Shown here: in pieces, positions 9,243 to 17,563 of the stretch
Position numbering within the stretch: position 1 is the first letter of the stretch
Layout of the letters: every line of letters begins with the position of its first letter
Source: G963663615 sp963663615
Lineage (GTDB): Bacteria > Bacteroidota > Ignavibacteria > Ignavibacteriales > Melioribacteraceae
Direction of reading: 5' to 3'
Assembly (NCBI GenBank): GCA_963663615.1
Contig: OY760517.1
Span: forward strand, 3,844,001 to 3,908,000
DNA length: 64,000 bases
Notes under the pieces: model-generated
Database searches by the model: none
Told to the model about the DNA's origin: nothing
What the model saw: only the letters and a program-made list of their open reading frames with translations
Program-made: the position numbers and the translations under genes

Positions 9243-10646
9243 ATGGAAATAAAATATTCAAAAGAGGTGTTGGAATTAATTCCTGCCAGAAAGGCATTTG
9301 AAAGCAATGTTTTACCAATTGAGCTTTCCGGTGATTGTTTGAAAATTGCTGTTTCCAACAAAAGTAATCAGCAATTATTGAGTGAACTTAGTTTCTATAC
9401 CGGACATAAAGTCGAACCTGTTGAGTATCCGGCTGATATATTATTAAAAAATATACGAAACGCTTATGGCAAGGAAGTTATTAGTAAGGAAGACAAAAGC
9501 AGATCATTAAACGAAAGCCTGCTAAATGAAAATACAATTATTGAATTTGTTAATCAGTTAATAAATAATGCAATTAAAAGTAATTGCTCCGATTTACATT
9601 TCGAAGTATATGAATCCTCAGCAAGGGTTCGTTACCGCGTTGATGGCAGATTGAGGGAAGTATTAAATATTACAAAAGCTAAAATGATACCATTAATCAG
9701 CCGTCTAAAAATTATGTCCAATATGGACATCTCTGAAAAAAGGCGCCCGCAGGATGGAGGAATCCGTCATATTTACGAGGGAAACAACATCGATATTCGT
9801 GTATCCTCAATTCCAGGTCTCTTTGGTGAAAAAATGGTGCTGAGGATACTTGATAAGTCGAATTTTAAACTTGATCTCCGACACCTTGGTCTTGATGATA
9901 CCCAGTTTGGATTGTTTTCCAAAGCTATTAAACTTCCATATGGTATGATACTTGTAACCGGACCAACCGGTTCAGGTAAAACAACTTCTCTCTATTCTGC
10001 CTTACAATATATTATTTCAGAGGAAAGAAATATACTCACTATTGAAGACCCTATTGAATACCATATTAATGGTATTAACCAGTCGAGTGTTAAACATGAT
10101 ATAGGATATGATTTTGCCAATGCACTTAGGGCATTCCTTAGACAAGATCCTGATGTAATTATGGTGGGTGAAATAAGGGATAAGGAAACTGCCGAAATTG
10201 CTATCAGAGCATCACTTACTGGTCACCTTGTGTTTAGCACTTTGCACACTAACGACTCAATATCTGCTATTACAAGATTGGTTGACATGGGAGTGGAACC
10301 GTTCCTTGTTGCATCTTCTATCAAACTAATAATTGCACAGCGACTTGTTAGAAAGATGTGTAAATGCAAAACATCTGTAAATGGGCAAAGTAATAAGTTA
10401 GACAAATTCTCCCCTAACGGATGTGATGAATGCTCATATACTGGCTTTAAAGGCAGAACAGCACTATTTGAGATGTTCGAAATTGATGAAAATATTTCCG
10501 AGCTGATTTCATCAAATGCATCAATCAGGCAAATTAGGGAAGCAGTTAAACAATCCGGTTTTAAAACTTTACGCGAAGCCGGTATTGAAAAAGTAAAAGA
10601 AGGAATTACAACTTACGATGAAGTTTTGTATGAAACAATGGTATAG
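9243..10646 (+). CDS. gspE: Type II secretion ATPase GspE/PilB
   Basis: 467 aa. An N-terminal MshEN/T2SSE_N domain (about 1-80) is followed by the secretion ATPase domain. Walker A is GPTGSGKTTS (about 240), the Asp box is ILTIEDPIEY, Walker B is DPDVIMVGEIRD and the His box is ASLTGHLVFSTLHTND. The tetracysteine zinc site near 375-400 (CKC ... CDEC) is typical of assembly, not retraction, ATPases. It is a cytoplasmic hexamer working with GspF and GspL. It overlaps the next gene and sits in the middle of the operon. Confidence 0.95.
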   Translation: MEIKYSKEVLELIPARKAFESNVLPIELSGDCLKIAVSNKSNQQLLSELSFYTGHKVEPVEYPADILLKNIRNAYGKEVISKEDKSRSLNESLLNENTIIEFVNQLINNAIKSNCSDLHFEVYESSARVRYRVDGRLREVLNITKAKMIPLISRLKIMSNMDISEKRRPQDGGIRHIYEGNNIDIRVSSIPGLFGEKMVLRILDKSNFKLDLRHLGLDDTQFGLFSKAIKLPYGMILVTGPTGSGKTTSLYSALQYIISEERNILTIEDPIEYHINGINQSSVKHDIGYDFANALRAFLRQDPDVIMVGEIRDKETAEIAIRASLTGHLVFSTLHTNDSISAITRLVDMGVEPFLVASSIKLIIAQRLVRKMCKCKTSVNGQSNKLDKFSPNGCDECSYTGFKGRTALFEMFEIDENISELISSNASIRQIREAVKQSGFKTLREAGIEKVKEGITTYDEVLYETMV

Positions 10647-12549
10647 AATTATCCAAATAGTTTTTATTAGTTTGCTTGCCGGGCAACAAATTTTTGCTTT
10701 TAGCCTAAGCGATACTACAGTAACTACCAAGCAATCAATAGTGTACCCTGTTAACAGCCTTAAAGTAATACCGGGGTTAAACTTTAAAGATACAGATGCT
10801 CGCGATATTCTCAGATCAATTGCTTATGAGTTCCAGTGTAATATAATTGTTGATAATTCAGTTAGACAAAAAGTATCAATTGCACTATTTAAAATATCTG
10901 TTTTTGATGCAGTCAGGATGATTGCCGAAGATAACGGTTTGCTGTTTGAGTATGATTCATTAAGAATGTTTGTTAAATCCATTCCTAAAAATTATAATAG
11001 CAATCCGTTAGGTGATAAAAAATATCTTACTGTTGATAACGGAAAACTGGATATTAGTATTGTTAATTATGAACTTGGTGCTTTGGTATCGGACCTGCAA
11101 AAAAGTACGGGCAGAAATTTTTTAATTACTTCCGGGGTCTCGGGCAGTTTAACAGGTACACTTAATAATATTGACCTTAATACCGGACTTACACATTTGT
11201 TCGGGAATAATGGTTTCGAAATTACACTTCAGGATTCCGTTTATTATATATCCTCAATGGATAAAGAAAATAATTCAGTTGTGAATTTCAGGAAATCGAG
11301 CAATATTGAAATTAATGACGATCTTGTATCCCTTAATCTAAAGAGTGCAGATATCAATAGAACCATTGATGAAATTGCAAACCGGATGAACCTGCATATA
11401 ATGAAATTATCTCAACCATCCGGGAAGGTAACCATAAATTGTCAAAACTTTACCGTTGATGAAGTTCTGGATTTGATATTTACCGGTACTAAATACACTT
11501 ATAAAAACGATAATGGTATTTACATAATTGGAGAAAACACCGATAAAAACCTGAATGATTCGCAAATGTTTAAACTGAATTATCTTCGGGCTGACAAATT
11601 ACCTGAAAAAATTCCTTCGAACATTTTGCAGGGTGTACTTGTTAAACCAATTCTCGAACATAATGCTGTTGTACTTTCAGGCTCAAATGACAAGATAAAG
11701 GGTGTTAAGGATTATATAAGGTTAATAGACCAACCAATTGCACAGGTTATGATTGAAGCACTCGTTATTGATTATAATGTTGATAAACTTTATGAACGAG
11801 GTTTAACTCTTGGAACTGGTGACTCATCTATAACCCACAAAGCAAGGAGCTACTTACCAGGTATGGATTTAACATTCAGTGGCAATCAGTTAAACGATTA
11901 CTTTAAAGAAGTTGGAAAAGTAAAAGTTGGTGAAACCGAATTTGATATGGCAAAGCTGGCAAAACTTCCAGAAAACTTCTATATGAACCTAAGAGCTTTA
12001 GAAGAAGATGGGATCGCAAATGTTAGATCAAGACCTATGCTTTCAGCTCTAAACGGTCATAAAGCAACAATGAAAATTGGAACCACACAAAGTTATGTAT
12101 TTACTGATGTGATGCCAATTTCCAGTACTGTTAGTACACAGTATATTGAAAAAGAACGGATTGAAAAGATTGAAGCAAATATAGCTTTTGAACTTACACC
12201 TTGGGTAGGTCCCAATAATGAACTAACTTTAGAAATTAAACCTGATTTTCAGACTCCTGTTGGTGAGTTTTCACCAGATAAGCTCACTATTCCTGCAATT
12301 AATACCAGAACCTTTGAATCAACTATAAGACTAAAAGATGGCGAAACCATTATTCTTGGTGGTTTAATTCAGGATATTGAATCTAATTCAGTTAGTAAAT
12401 TCCCTATTCTTGGGGATATTCCGTTTCTGGATTATATCTTCAAAAAAGTATCGAAAAAGAAAAGTAAGGTTGAATTGGTAATTTACCTAACACCTAGAAT
12501 TTCTTATGGAAATTTTGATGGATTTAATTTACATTCCGAGGATAAATAG
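10630..12549 (+). CDS. gspD: Outer-membrane secretin GspD/PilQ
   Basis: 639 aa from ATG 10630 (ATG 10618 gives four extra residues). It has a signal peptide (IIQIVFISLLAGQQIFAF) and an N-terminal STN-like N0 domain (FKDTDARDILRSIAYEFQ). Repeated N-domains follow, then the C-terminal secretin domain: ANVRSRPMLSALNGHKA, then DGETIILGGLIQD and FPILGDIPFLDYIF. The C-terminus ends soon after the ring-forming domain, with no long S-domain. It forms the outer-membrane gate of the system. It overlaps gspE by 17 nt and the next gene by 1 nt. Confidence 0.93.
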   Translation: MKQWYRIIQIVFISLLAGQQIFAFSLSDTTVTTKQSIVYPVNSLKVIPGLNFKDTDARDILRSIAYEFQCNIIVDNSVRQKVSIALFKISVFDAVRMIAEDNGLLFEYDSLRMFVKSIPKNYNSNPLGDKKYLTVDNGKLDISIVNYELGALVSDLQKSTGRNFLITSGVSGSLTGTLNNIDLNTGLTHLFGNNGFEITLQDSVYYISSMDKENNSVVNFRKSSNIEINDDLVSLNLKSADINRTIDEIANRMNLHIMKLSQPSGKVTINCQNFTVDEVLDLIFTGTKYTYKNDNGIYIIGENTDKNLNDSQMFKLNYLRADKLPEKIPSNILQGVLVKPILEHNAVVLSGSNDKIKGVKDYIRLIDQPIAQVMIEALVIDYNVDKLYERGLTLGTGDSSITHKARSYLPGMDLTFSGNQLNDYFKEVGKVKVGETEFDMAKLAKLPENFYMNLRALEEDGIANVRSRPMLSALNGHKATMKIGTTQSYVFTDVMPISSTVSTQYIEKERIEKIEANIAFELTPWVGPNNELTLEIKPDFQTPVGEFSPDKLTIPAINTRTFESTIRLKDGETIILGGLIQDIESNSVSKFPILGDIPFLDYIFKKVSKKKSKVELVIYLTPRISYGNFDGFNLHSEDK

Positions 12550-14039
12550 TGAATTTAAAGTTTTATAAAAACTTAAATATTCTTAAAACTGCCGGAATAA
12601 CAAATTTTTTCCTGGTTGATATTCACTATAATTTTATTCGGATTGCTTTATTTCGTAAAAAGGAAAGGATATTAAACTTACAAAACTCATCTGATTTTAA
12701 GATTGAGCTAACTGAATTAAAATGTCAACAATTTGATTCGGATACCAAAGCCTTAAAAAAACTTGTTTTGGAGATTGCTGAGAAAAATGAGATTAAGGAT
12801 ATTTACCTTTTCGCCGGTATTTCCGACTTCCAGTATGCAAATGTAGCTATTCCTCTTGAAACTGATGATATTCACATCTGGTTTTTGGAAAACTCTCTCA
12901 AATTTTTGCCTGAAGGTAAATCTGTTGATGAATTTGTTTTCGCACATGAGTTACAAACCGAGGATGAAAATAACGGATACTATTCGGTTGCAATTGCCAG
13001 ACGTGATAATATAGAAAGACTCTATAATTCATTATCGGATGAGAATATTAAAATACCTGGAGTTTTCCCCTTTGCTCTTGAAATTCCAGGTAACAAGGAT
13101 ATAACTGAAAACACATCATATTTGCTATTGGATGTGTTGAATGGTAAAATTGATTACACCTATCGAAAAAGCTCCAATGTTCTTACTCATGGCAAGCTTT
13201 ATCAAAACAATACTTCTGATAATATTGATGCAGTAAAAGATGCCTTGCTTTCAATAAAGCAAAATGTTCTAATTGAGCTTAATGATTATAAAAACCTTAC
13301 CATATATTTTTCCTGTGAAAACGGTGAATACAATGAAATACGGGAAGTTATTAATGCAGCACTTCCGGAAGCTAAAATAAATCCGGATATAGAGGATAGT
13401 TTTGTGCCGTTTATTATAGGGAAATTATTTACCGATGTACTATTTCAAAATTATGAAGGCTCGCTTAACCTGCTGCAAGATTCTCAATTAAACAGGGTAA
13501 GAACAGAGCTTGAGAAGCAATCGGTTTTCCGGTATATAATTACTTCAGGTATGTTAATCATTTTATTACTTATTTCTGCCTACATCTGGGAAGGATTTTT
13601 AACAGGTGAAAAAGAAGACATTGAAGCAAGATCAGCTGAAATGGACGTTAACAAAACCAGACTTGAGCAGGTAACAAAACAAAATAAAATTCTCGAGGCT
13701 AATCTTAGGCTGCTTAATAGTCTAAAAGGAAGTAAAATAAACTTTACAGATGTTCTTTATTATGTTTCCGATGTGATGCCACAAGATTTATTTTTAACTG
13801 ATATAAAACTTGAAGAATTACCTGATAACAAGCTACAAATACACCTTGAGGGAATTTCCAAAACGCAAAAGGGAATTGCCAGTTTAATTGAAAATCTGGA
13901 GTTAGCCAAAGTTTTTAGGGAAATAACCTTGGATTTATCGGAAACTATAAAGCGTGAGTATTTGCTAAAAAAAGTTAGTCATATATCATCTAATCCAATA
14001 TTCTTTACAATATCAGCTGAGTATTATGCTAAAAAGTAA
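12549..14039 (+). CDS. GspL-like (PilM-PilN fused) assembly protein
   Basis: 496 aa from a GTG overlapping the secretin stop. Residues 1-320 look like the actin-like cytoplasmic PilM/GspL domain (FFLVDIHYNFIRIALF, SYLLLDVLNG). One membrane helix follows near 330-350 (YIITSGMLIILLLISAYIW), then a coiled coil and a periplasmic PilN-like ferredoxin fold (FTDVLYYVSDVMPQDLFLTDI). This layout equals GspL of T2SS, which recruits GspE to the membrane. Sequence is diverged, so the call rests on architecture and position between secretin and PilO-like genes. Confidence 0.8.
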   Translation: MNLKFYKNLNILKTAGITNFFLVDIHYNFIRIALFRKKERILNLQNSSDFKIELTELKCQQFDSDTKALKKLVLEIAEKNEIKDIYLFAGISDFQYANVAIPLETDDIHIWFLENSLKFLPEGKSVDEFVFAHELQTEDENNGYYSVAIARRDNIERLYNSLSDENIKIPGVFPFALEIPGNKDITENTSYLLLDVLNGKIDYTYRKSSNVLTHGKLYQNNTSDNIDAVKDALLSIKQNVLIELNDYKNLTIYFSCENGEYNEIREVINAALPEAKINPDIEDSFVPFIIGKLFTDVLFQNYEGSLNLLQDSQLNRVRTELEKQSVFRYIITSGMLIILLLISAYIWEGFLTGEKEDIEARSAEMDVNKTRLEQVTKQNKILEANLRLLNSLKGSKINFTDVLYYVSDVMPQDLFLTDIKLEELPDNKLQIHLEGISKTQKGIASLIENLELAKVFREITLDLSETIKREYLLKKVSHISSNPIFFTISAEYYAKK

Positions 14040-14553
14040 TAAATGGTTAAATATGTTCCGGATGATTTCAGGGCTATTCCTGCTATTACTATTTTTTGAG
14101 TTATACCCAAGATACTCGGAACTTGTTAGCGATACGTGGAAGCTTTTTATTTGGCAACAAGCAAATAAGGAAGATGAGCAGATTAGATTGAATATTCAGA
14201 ATATTAATTTGCAAAATACCAAACTAAAAGCTGATATTTCTTCAATTATTAGTGATTATAACGAACAGCGTTCTATATCTTCAATTATTGGATATATCGA
14301 TTCAATAGCAACAAATAACAAACTTAAGCTAACATCAATTAAACCGGAAGTTATTACCGAGGAACGTAATTTACTTCGATTGCCGCTTCTGGTTGTAATG
14401 GAAGGTGTTTACGATAATCTGTACAAATTTACACACGAAATTGAAAATTCTCCTCAGGTAATAATTATAAAAGAAATGGATGTTAAAAGCGTTTATCCTT
14501 CAAGACAAAAAGTTGTTATGGAATTAAATATTGAGGTATATCTTAATCTGTGA
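14026..14553 (+). CDS. PilO/GspM-like inner-membrane protein
   Basis: 175 aa. A short cytoplasmic start and one membrane helix (MISGLFLLLLFFELY) are followed by a coiled-coil stretch (about 45-85) and a small alpha/beta domain (LLVVMEGVYDNLYKFTHEIENS). This is the normal layout of PilO/GspM, the periplasmic partner of PilN/GspL. It starts 14 nt inside the upstream gene, which supports stoichiometric coupling with the GspL-like protein. Confidence 0.78.
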   Translation: MLKSNKWLNMFRMISGLFLLLLFFELYPRYSELVSDTWKLFIWQQANKEDEQIRLNIQNINLQNTKLKADISSIISDYNEQRSISSIIGYIDSIATNNKLKLTSIKPEVITEERNLLRLPLLVVMEGVYDNLYKFTHEIENSPQVIIIKEMDVKSVYPSRQKVVMELNIEVYLNL

Positions 14554-15020
14554 AAAAGTTGCTAAAAAATAGAGCTGCGATTGTACTGCTTGTTGCAGTA
14601 CTTACAATTTGGGGATTTATACTCAATCATATTATTGAGTACCTAACATCTTCCGGCGAAAGTACTATTGAAAAAATAGAGCAAATGGAAATTTCAGGAA
14701 ATGATTCTGCTCCCAGCAACAACTATCTTCAAAAAAGTATTAGCAAGTTAAAACCAATTAAACGCGATCCTTTTATATTACATAAAGTAAAAACTGCGAG
14801 CAAAAAAACTACAACTGATAAACCACCATTAAAATTTAATATTACCGGCATAATTGTAAACAATAATAGCAAAATAGTTATTCTTGAAGACCTCACCGAT
14901 AATTCCTCACACCTCCTTAAGCGTGGTGAGCAATATAAAACAGTAAAGATACTTGATATAAAAATAAGCGAAGTAAAAGTAAGAGCAGATGGAGAAGTGA
15001 AAGTTATTGATGTAAAATAA
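14550..15020 (+). CDS. PilP/GspC-like periplasmic linker protein
   Basis: 156 aa from GTG 14550, overlapping the upstream stop. One N-terminal membrane helix (AAIVLLVAVLTIWGFIL) is followed by a low-complexity linker. A small beta-rich domain comes next (LKFNITGIIVNNNSKIVILED ... HLLKRGEQYKTVKILDI), like the HR domain of GspC or PilP that binds secretin N-domains. It is the last gene of the operon. Assignment is by fold pattern and position; sequence similarity is weak. Confidence 0.72.
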   Translation: MKKLLKNRAAIVLLVAVLTIWGFILNHIIEYLTSSGESTIEKIEQMEISGNDSAPSNNYLQKSISKLKPIKRDPFILHKVKTASKKTTTDKPPLKFNITGIIVNNNSKIVILEDLTDNSSHLLKRGEQYKTVKILDIKISEVKVRADGEVKVIDVK

Positions 15021-15040
15021 AATGTATTGCATTCCTACAG

Positions 15041-15203
15041 CTTTGTTCCCAATTTACACCTTCATTGTTGAATCACTGGTGTGGTTATTTTAATCTTTGC
15101 TATTAGTATTTGTGCCAAGCTTTAACCACTCTGTGGTAAAACTATTGACTACCCAACCATTGCCTAAATAAAAAACCACCGGTTTTGTTCCGGCGGCTTT
15201 GTG
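15041..15203 (-). repeat. Multi-hairpin terminator repeat, copy A
   Basis: First of three related ~150-bp repeats (others at 15531-15750 and 17271-17490). Shared blocks on the plus strand are CCTTCATTGTTGAA, a CCACTNGNGTGG hairpin, CTTTAACCACTCTGTGGTAAAA and CCACCGGTTTTGTTCCGGCGG. It lies directly downstream of the small minus-strand gene at 15247-15444. This copy is the most diverged at its start and lacks the GCAGGAG/CTCCTGC hairpin. Confidence 0.75.
15169..15196 (-). terminator. Rho-independent terminator in repeat A
   Basis: Read on the minus strand, CCGCCGGAAC-AAAA-CCGGTGG is followed at once by TTTTTTATTTA. It fits the end of the gene at 15247-15444 and blocks read-through into the convergent secretion operon. 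Confidence 0.7.
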
Positions 15204-15246
15204 AAATTAACTAAAATTTTATAATAATTAAATTAAACATTATGTT

Positions 15247-15444
15247 TCAGTTTTTGGAGTGAAAAGTATAGGCAATTGAAACGATTGTCATTAAAATAGC
15301 TCCAATAAATGTCAAAACTGTCATAACTTTTGGATACCAATATAGATCTTGCCACTTTTTTAGATTTGGTAATTCAGAATAAGTGAATATATAAATTACA
15401 ATTGTAACGATATAAATTGCATTTTGCTCAAAAAAGTCTTCCAT
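15247..15444 (-). CDS. Small two-helix membrane protein, unknown
   Basis: 65 aa with two predicted membrane helices (AIYIVTIVIYIFTY and VMTVLTFIGAILMTIVSIAY) joined by a basic loop with three Trp residues. A ribosome site (GAGGT) lies 6 nt upstream of the ATG. A clean terminator follows, so it looks like a real gene. It sits in the row of cassettes downstream of the intact rhs gene, flanked by repeat copies A and B. It could be an orphan immunity gene or a leftover from a lost cassette. No family is recognised. Confidence 0.55.
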   Translation of the reverse strand: MEDFFEQNAIYIVTIVIYIFTYSELPNLKKWQDLYWYPKVMTVLTFIGAILMTIVSIAYTFHSKN

Positions 15445-15530
15445 TTATTTACCTCTATTTTGTTCTAAAAATGAAAAATATGCGTTCAACGCAGAGAAAG
15501 TATATTAGGGCAGGAGTTTCCCTCCTTGCC

Positions 15531-15750
15531 GCTTTGTTTCTAATTATCGCCTTCATTGTTGAACCACTTGCGTGGTTCTATTATTATTTGCTATCAGTGT
15601 TTCTACCAAACTTTAACTACTCTGTGGTAAAACTATTTATGCTCAGCTGTTGGCTAAATAAAAAACCGCCGGGAGTGTTCCGGCGGATTTAAATAATTTT
15701 ATATTGTGAAGAAGTAGTAAAGGCAGGAGAGAACTCCTGCACTATAAAAT
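15531..15750 (-). repeat. Multi-hairpin terminator repeat, copy B
   Basis: The plus strand shows in order GAACCAC-ttgc-GTGGTTC, a TTTAACTACTCTGTGGTAAAA hairpin, CCGCCGG...CCGGCGG, and the perfect stem GCAGGAG-agaa-CTCCTGC (15724-15741). Copy C has the same order, with related spacing. It sits immediately downstream of the minus-strand gene ending at 15762. Another GCAGGAG-type hairpin precedes it at 15510-15531. Confidence 0.8.
15659..15686 (-). terminator. Rho-independent terminator in repeat B
   Basis: On the minus strand CCGCCGGAAC-ACTC-CCGGCGG is followed by TTTTTTATTTA. It would end the metalloprotease cassette (15762-16995). Confidence 0.7.
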
Positions 15751-15761
15751 TGAGAGATATT

Positions 15762-16355
15762 CTACTGTATATTATACTTATAAGTTTTAATGTAATCATT
15801 AATCTCATCAACAGTTTCAATTTTTATCAATCTATCAAAAACATAAGTATTACTGATTTTACTAAAATTGTATCTTATATTTGTTTCCTTAAAAAGTTTG
15901 TCAAGTTTTTCATTATACTCAAGCTTTCTACCAATAAATGTTAATTTAATAACAACATATTCTTTATTGCTAATATTTATTATTGGATTAAAATCTAATG
16001 TATATAATAAAGTAAAACCAATTGACGAATTTAATTTTAAAGATGGAAGGAATTGTTTTATTTGATAAAATAAACCTGCATAATTATTTGGGTCCAAAAT
16101 CAGATCAGTTTTTTCAAGGAGTAAGGAATCTTGAGTTAAACATTCAATGAATTTAGTTTTATCGAATGTCAAACAATAGCCATTAGCGATTAAACTAGAA
16201 TTTAATGTAAATGCAAGTAATTCTCCAGAAATCCTTGGTCTAACTATTTCAGCATAAAAATATCTGGTAAGTTTTGTCTGTGAAAAAGAAGATGAGACAA
16301 AAATAACTAAAAAAATTATCAATAGTATTATTACTCTATTTTGCATGTTTTTCAT
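15762..16355 (-). CDS. Exported partner of the orphan metalloprotease (candidate immunity protein)
   Basis: 197 aa from ATG 16355 (ATG 16367 is also in frame). A Sec signal peptide covers about residues 1-27 (VIILLIIFLVIFVSSSFSQ), so the mature protein is periplasmic or secreted. The rest is a small alpha/beta protein with no family I recognise. It starts 17-20 nt inside the metalloprotease reading frame and ends at repeat B, so the two genes form one unit. In polymorphic toxin loci, the small gene directly after the toxin tip is normally its immunity gene. A periplasmic inhibitor of an exported peptidase would make sense, but this is inference. Confidence 0.7.
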   Translation of the reverse strand: MKNMQNRVIILLIIFLVIFVSSSFSQTKLTRYFYAEIVRPRISGELLAFTLNSSLIANGYCLTFDKTKFIECLTQDSLLLEKTDLILDPNNYAGLFYQIKQFLPSLKLNSSIGFTLLYTLDFNPIINISNKEYVVIKLTFIGRKLEYNEKLDKLFKETNIRYNFSKISNTYVFDRLIKIETVDEINDYIKTYKYNIQ

Positions 16356-16995
16356 TATTACTCTCATTTATTTTTATAGTTTGTTTTCCTTTGCTTAGTT
16401 TTATTACAGTATTCATTACTCTTTTTGCTGCAAGATTAATTGCATTCACATTCATTGATTCACCCATAATATCATTTTTCATTGCAGGTGAAATAAAACT
16501 CTTCGGTCCGGGATAACGATCACCTAGTCCAAATGTATGCCCGAGTTCATGAGCCAATATTTTTTTCGAATCATTATTTACAATTCCAAAGTCATGGCGT
16601 ATATGTGATTTACTTATGTTTACACTTCTAAATAATCCCGGCACATTTTCAATATAATTTCCAGCTGGATCATTTTGAGCTTTTTTTAAACTTCCACCCC
16701 CATGAAAAGAAGCATCAACTCTAATAATTGCTCCATTTACTTCTTTACTTCCAGATAATGATTCAATTGCGTCCATCCAACTATTGGCTTCATTGATAAA
16801 CTGTTTTTTCGCATTTTCACTAATTGAAGGGTCCAAGTAAAAATTTGCTGTAATATTGTAAGTTACCCTTTCTTCACCGTCTACTGTTTTGGTCTCCTTA
16901 TTTACAACAAATTGCTTTCCATCAGGGTCAACCAATATAATAGGGTTATTTGCACAATAGTTATAAGGGCTTAAGCCGGGGTATTTATCAGCCAT
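16336..16995 (-). CDS. Orphan Rhs C-terminal tip with metzincin-like metalloprotease domain
   Basis: 219 aa from ATG 16995; an in-frame TTG at 17019 is the alternative. It opens with the Rhs-core end ADKYPGLSPYNYCANNPI followed by VDPDGK, the usual junction between Rhs shell and variable toxin. The tip holds HELGHTFGLGD at about residue 150 (HExxHxxGxxD zinc site, snapalysin-like third ligand Asp) and a possible Met-turn NDIMGESM. The rest of the Rhs gene is absent: upstream is only a frameshifted core fragment. This looks like a displaced C-terminal toxin cassette kept for recombination with the intact rhs gene. The AAAGGA and ATG used for initiation fall inside a palindromic insert, so it may still be translated. 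Confidence 0.75.
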   Translation of the reverse strand: MADKYPGLSPYNYCANNPIILVDPDGKQFVVNKETKTVDGEERVTYNITANFYLDPSISENAKKQFINEANSWMDAIESLSGSKEVNGAIIRVDASFHGGGSLKKAQNDPAGNYIENVPGLFRSVNISKSHIRHDFGIVNNDSKKILAHELGHTFGLGDRYPGPKSFISPAMKNDIMGESMNVNAINLAAKRVMNTVIKLSKGKQTIKINESNNEKHAK

Positions 16996-17139
16996 CCCGA
17001 TCCTTTGGATGCGGGACAAGTTTCATCAACAGACATCCTTCCGAATAAAGTTCGGAACAAGCAGCCACGTACTCACTATCCCGCCACGGCGGACAAGCAT
17101 AATACCTTGCACTCCCGACCTAAAGGTACGGGATAAACT
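16995..17139. repeat. Cluster of four short palindromic inserts in an Rhs-core remnant
   Basis: Four elements interrupt the Rhs-core sequence at 16995-17020, 17039-17061, 17079-17097 and 17113-17139. Typical ends on the plus strand are TCCCG(A/C) on the left and CGGGACAAG or a variant (CGGAACAAG, GGCGGACAAG, CGGGATAA) on the right. The middle is an inverted repeat such as GATCCtttGGATgC or GACCtaaAGGTaC. The intact rhs gene (20770-20840) lacks them at the same positions. Lengths are not all multiples of three, so they break the frame. Confidence 0.75.
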
Positions 17140-17240
17140 GCATAATCGTAACCGGTTTCAACATCGTGCTCCCACAAAACGCGTGTAAACCTTTCCGCCG
17201 TAGCGGTTGTACTCGTACCAAATATTATGTTAAAGAACAA
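17020..17240 (-). pseudogene. Rhs core remnant upstream of metalloprotease cassette
   Basis: The minus strand encodes recognisable but frame-broken Rhs-core pieces: HDVETGYDYA, then the bases for ARYYD (GCAAGGTATTATG), then MSVDE. These match ESGLDYFGARYYD and WMSVD of the intact Rhs at about residue 1890. The pieces are separated by short palindromic inserts. Upstream of HDVETG the similarity fades, so only about 70 codons of core remain. Such a remnant would give homology for recombination with the full gene. Confidence 0.75.
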
Positions 17241-17270
17241 ATGGTAACCAGAATGGTAAGTTAATAAAAA

Positions 17271-17490
17271 GTTTGGTTTTAATTTTGCCTTCAATGTTGA
17301 ACCACTTGCGTGGTTCTATTAATCTTTGCTATTAGTGTTACTACTAAACTTTAACCACTCCGTGGTAAAACCAAACATGCTCAGCTGTTGCTTAAATAAA
17401 AAACCACCGGTTTTGTTCCGGCGGCTTTGTGTAATTTTTTATATTGTTGAGTTGAAGCGGCAGGAGAAAACTCCTGCCATGCAAAACTGT
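17271..17490 (-). repeat. Multi-hairpin terminator repeat, copy C
   Basis: Same blocks as copy B: GAACCAC-ttgc-GTGGTTC (17299-17316), CTTTAACCACTCCGTGGTAAAA, CCACCGG...CCGGCGG and the perfect stem GGCAGGAG-aaaa-CTCCTGCC (17460-17479). It lies directly downstream of the minus-strand gene that ends at 17564, and upstream of the metalloprotease cassette. Confidence 0.8.
17397..17424 (-). terminator. Rho-independent terminator in repeat C
   Basis: On the minus strand CCGCCGGAAC-AAAA-CCGGTGG runs into TTTTTTATTTAAG. It would end the cassette at 17564-18486. Confidence 0.7.
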
Positions 17491-17563
17491 ACTTCCAGGT
17501 TAACACGTCTATTTATAAGAAATTTTAGAAATTCAATATCATTTTTAATTATTTTATAAAATA

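Noticed and set aside
17076..17294. 72-codon open frame on the minus strand
   Set aside because: It contains HDVETGYDYA followed by a palindrome-coded stretch, so it is a frameshifted piece of the Rhs core, not a separate gene.
15041..17490. Repeats A-C as integron attC sites between gene cassettes
   Set aside because: They are of suitable length and separate small genes, but no consistent GTTRRRY/RYYYAAC core pairs are found in all copies, and no integrase is present. The terminator function explains much of the structure.
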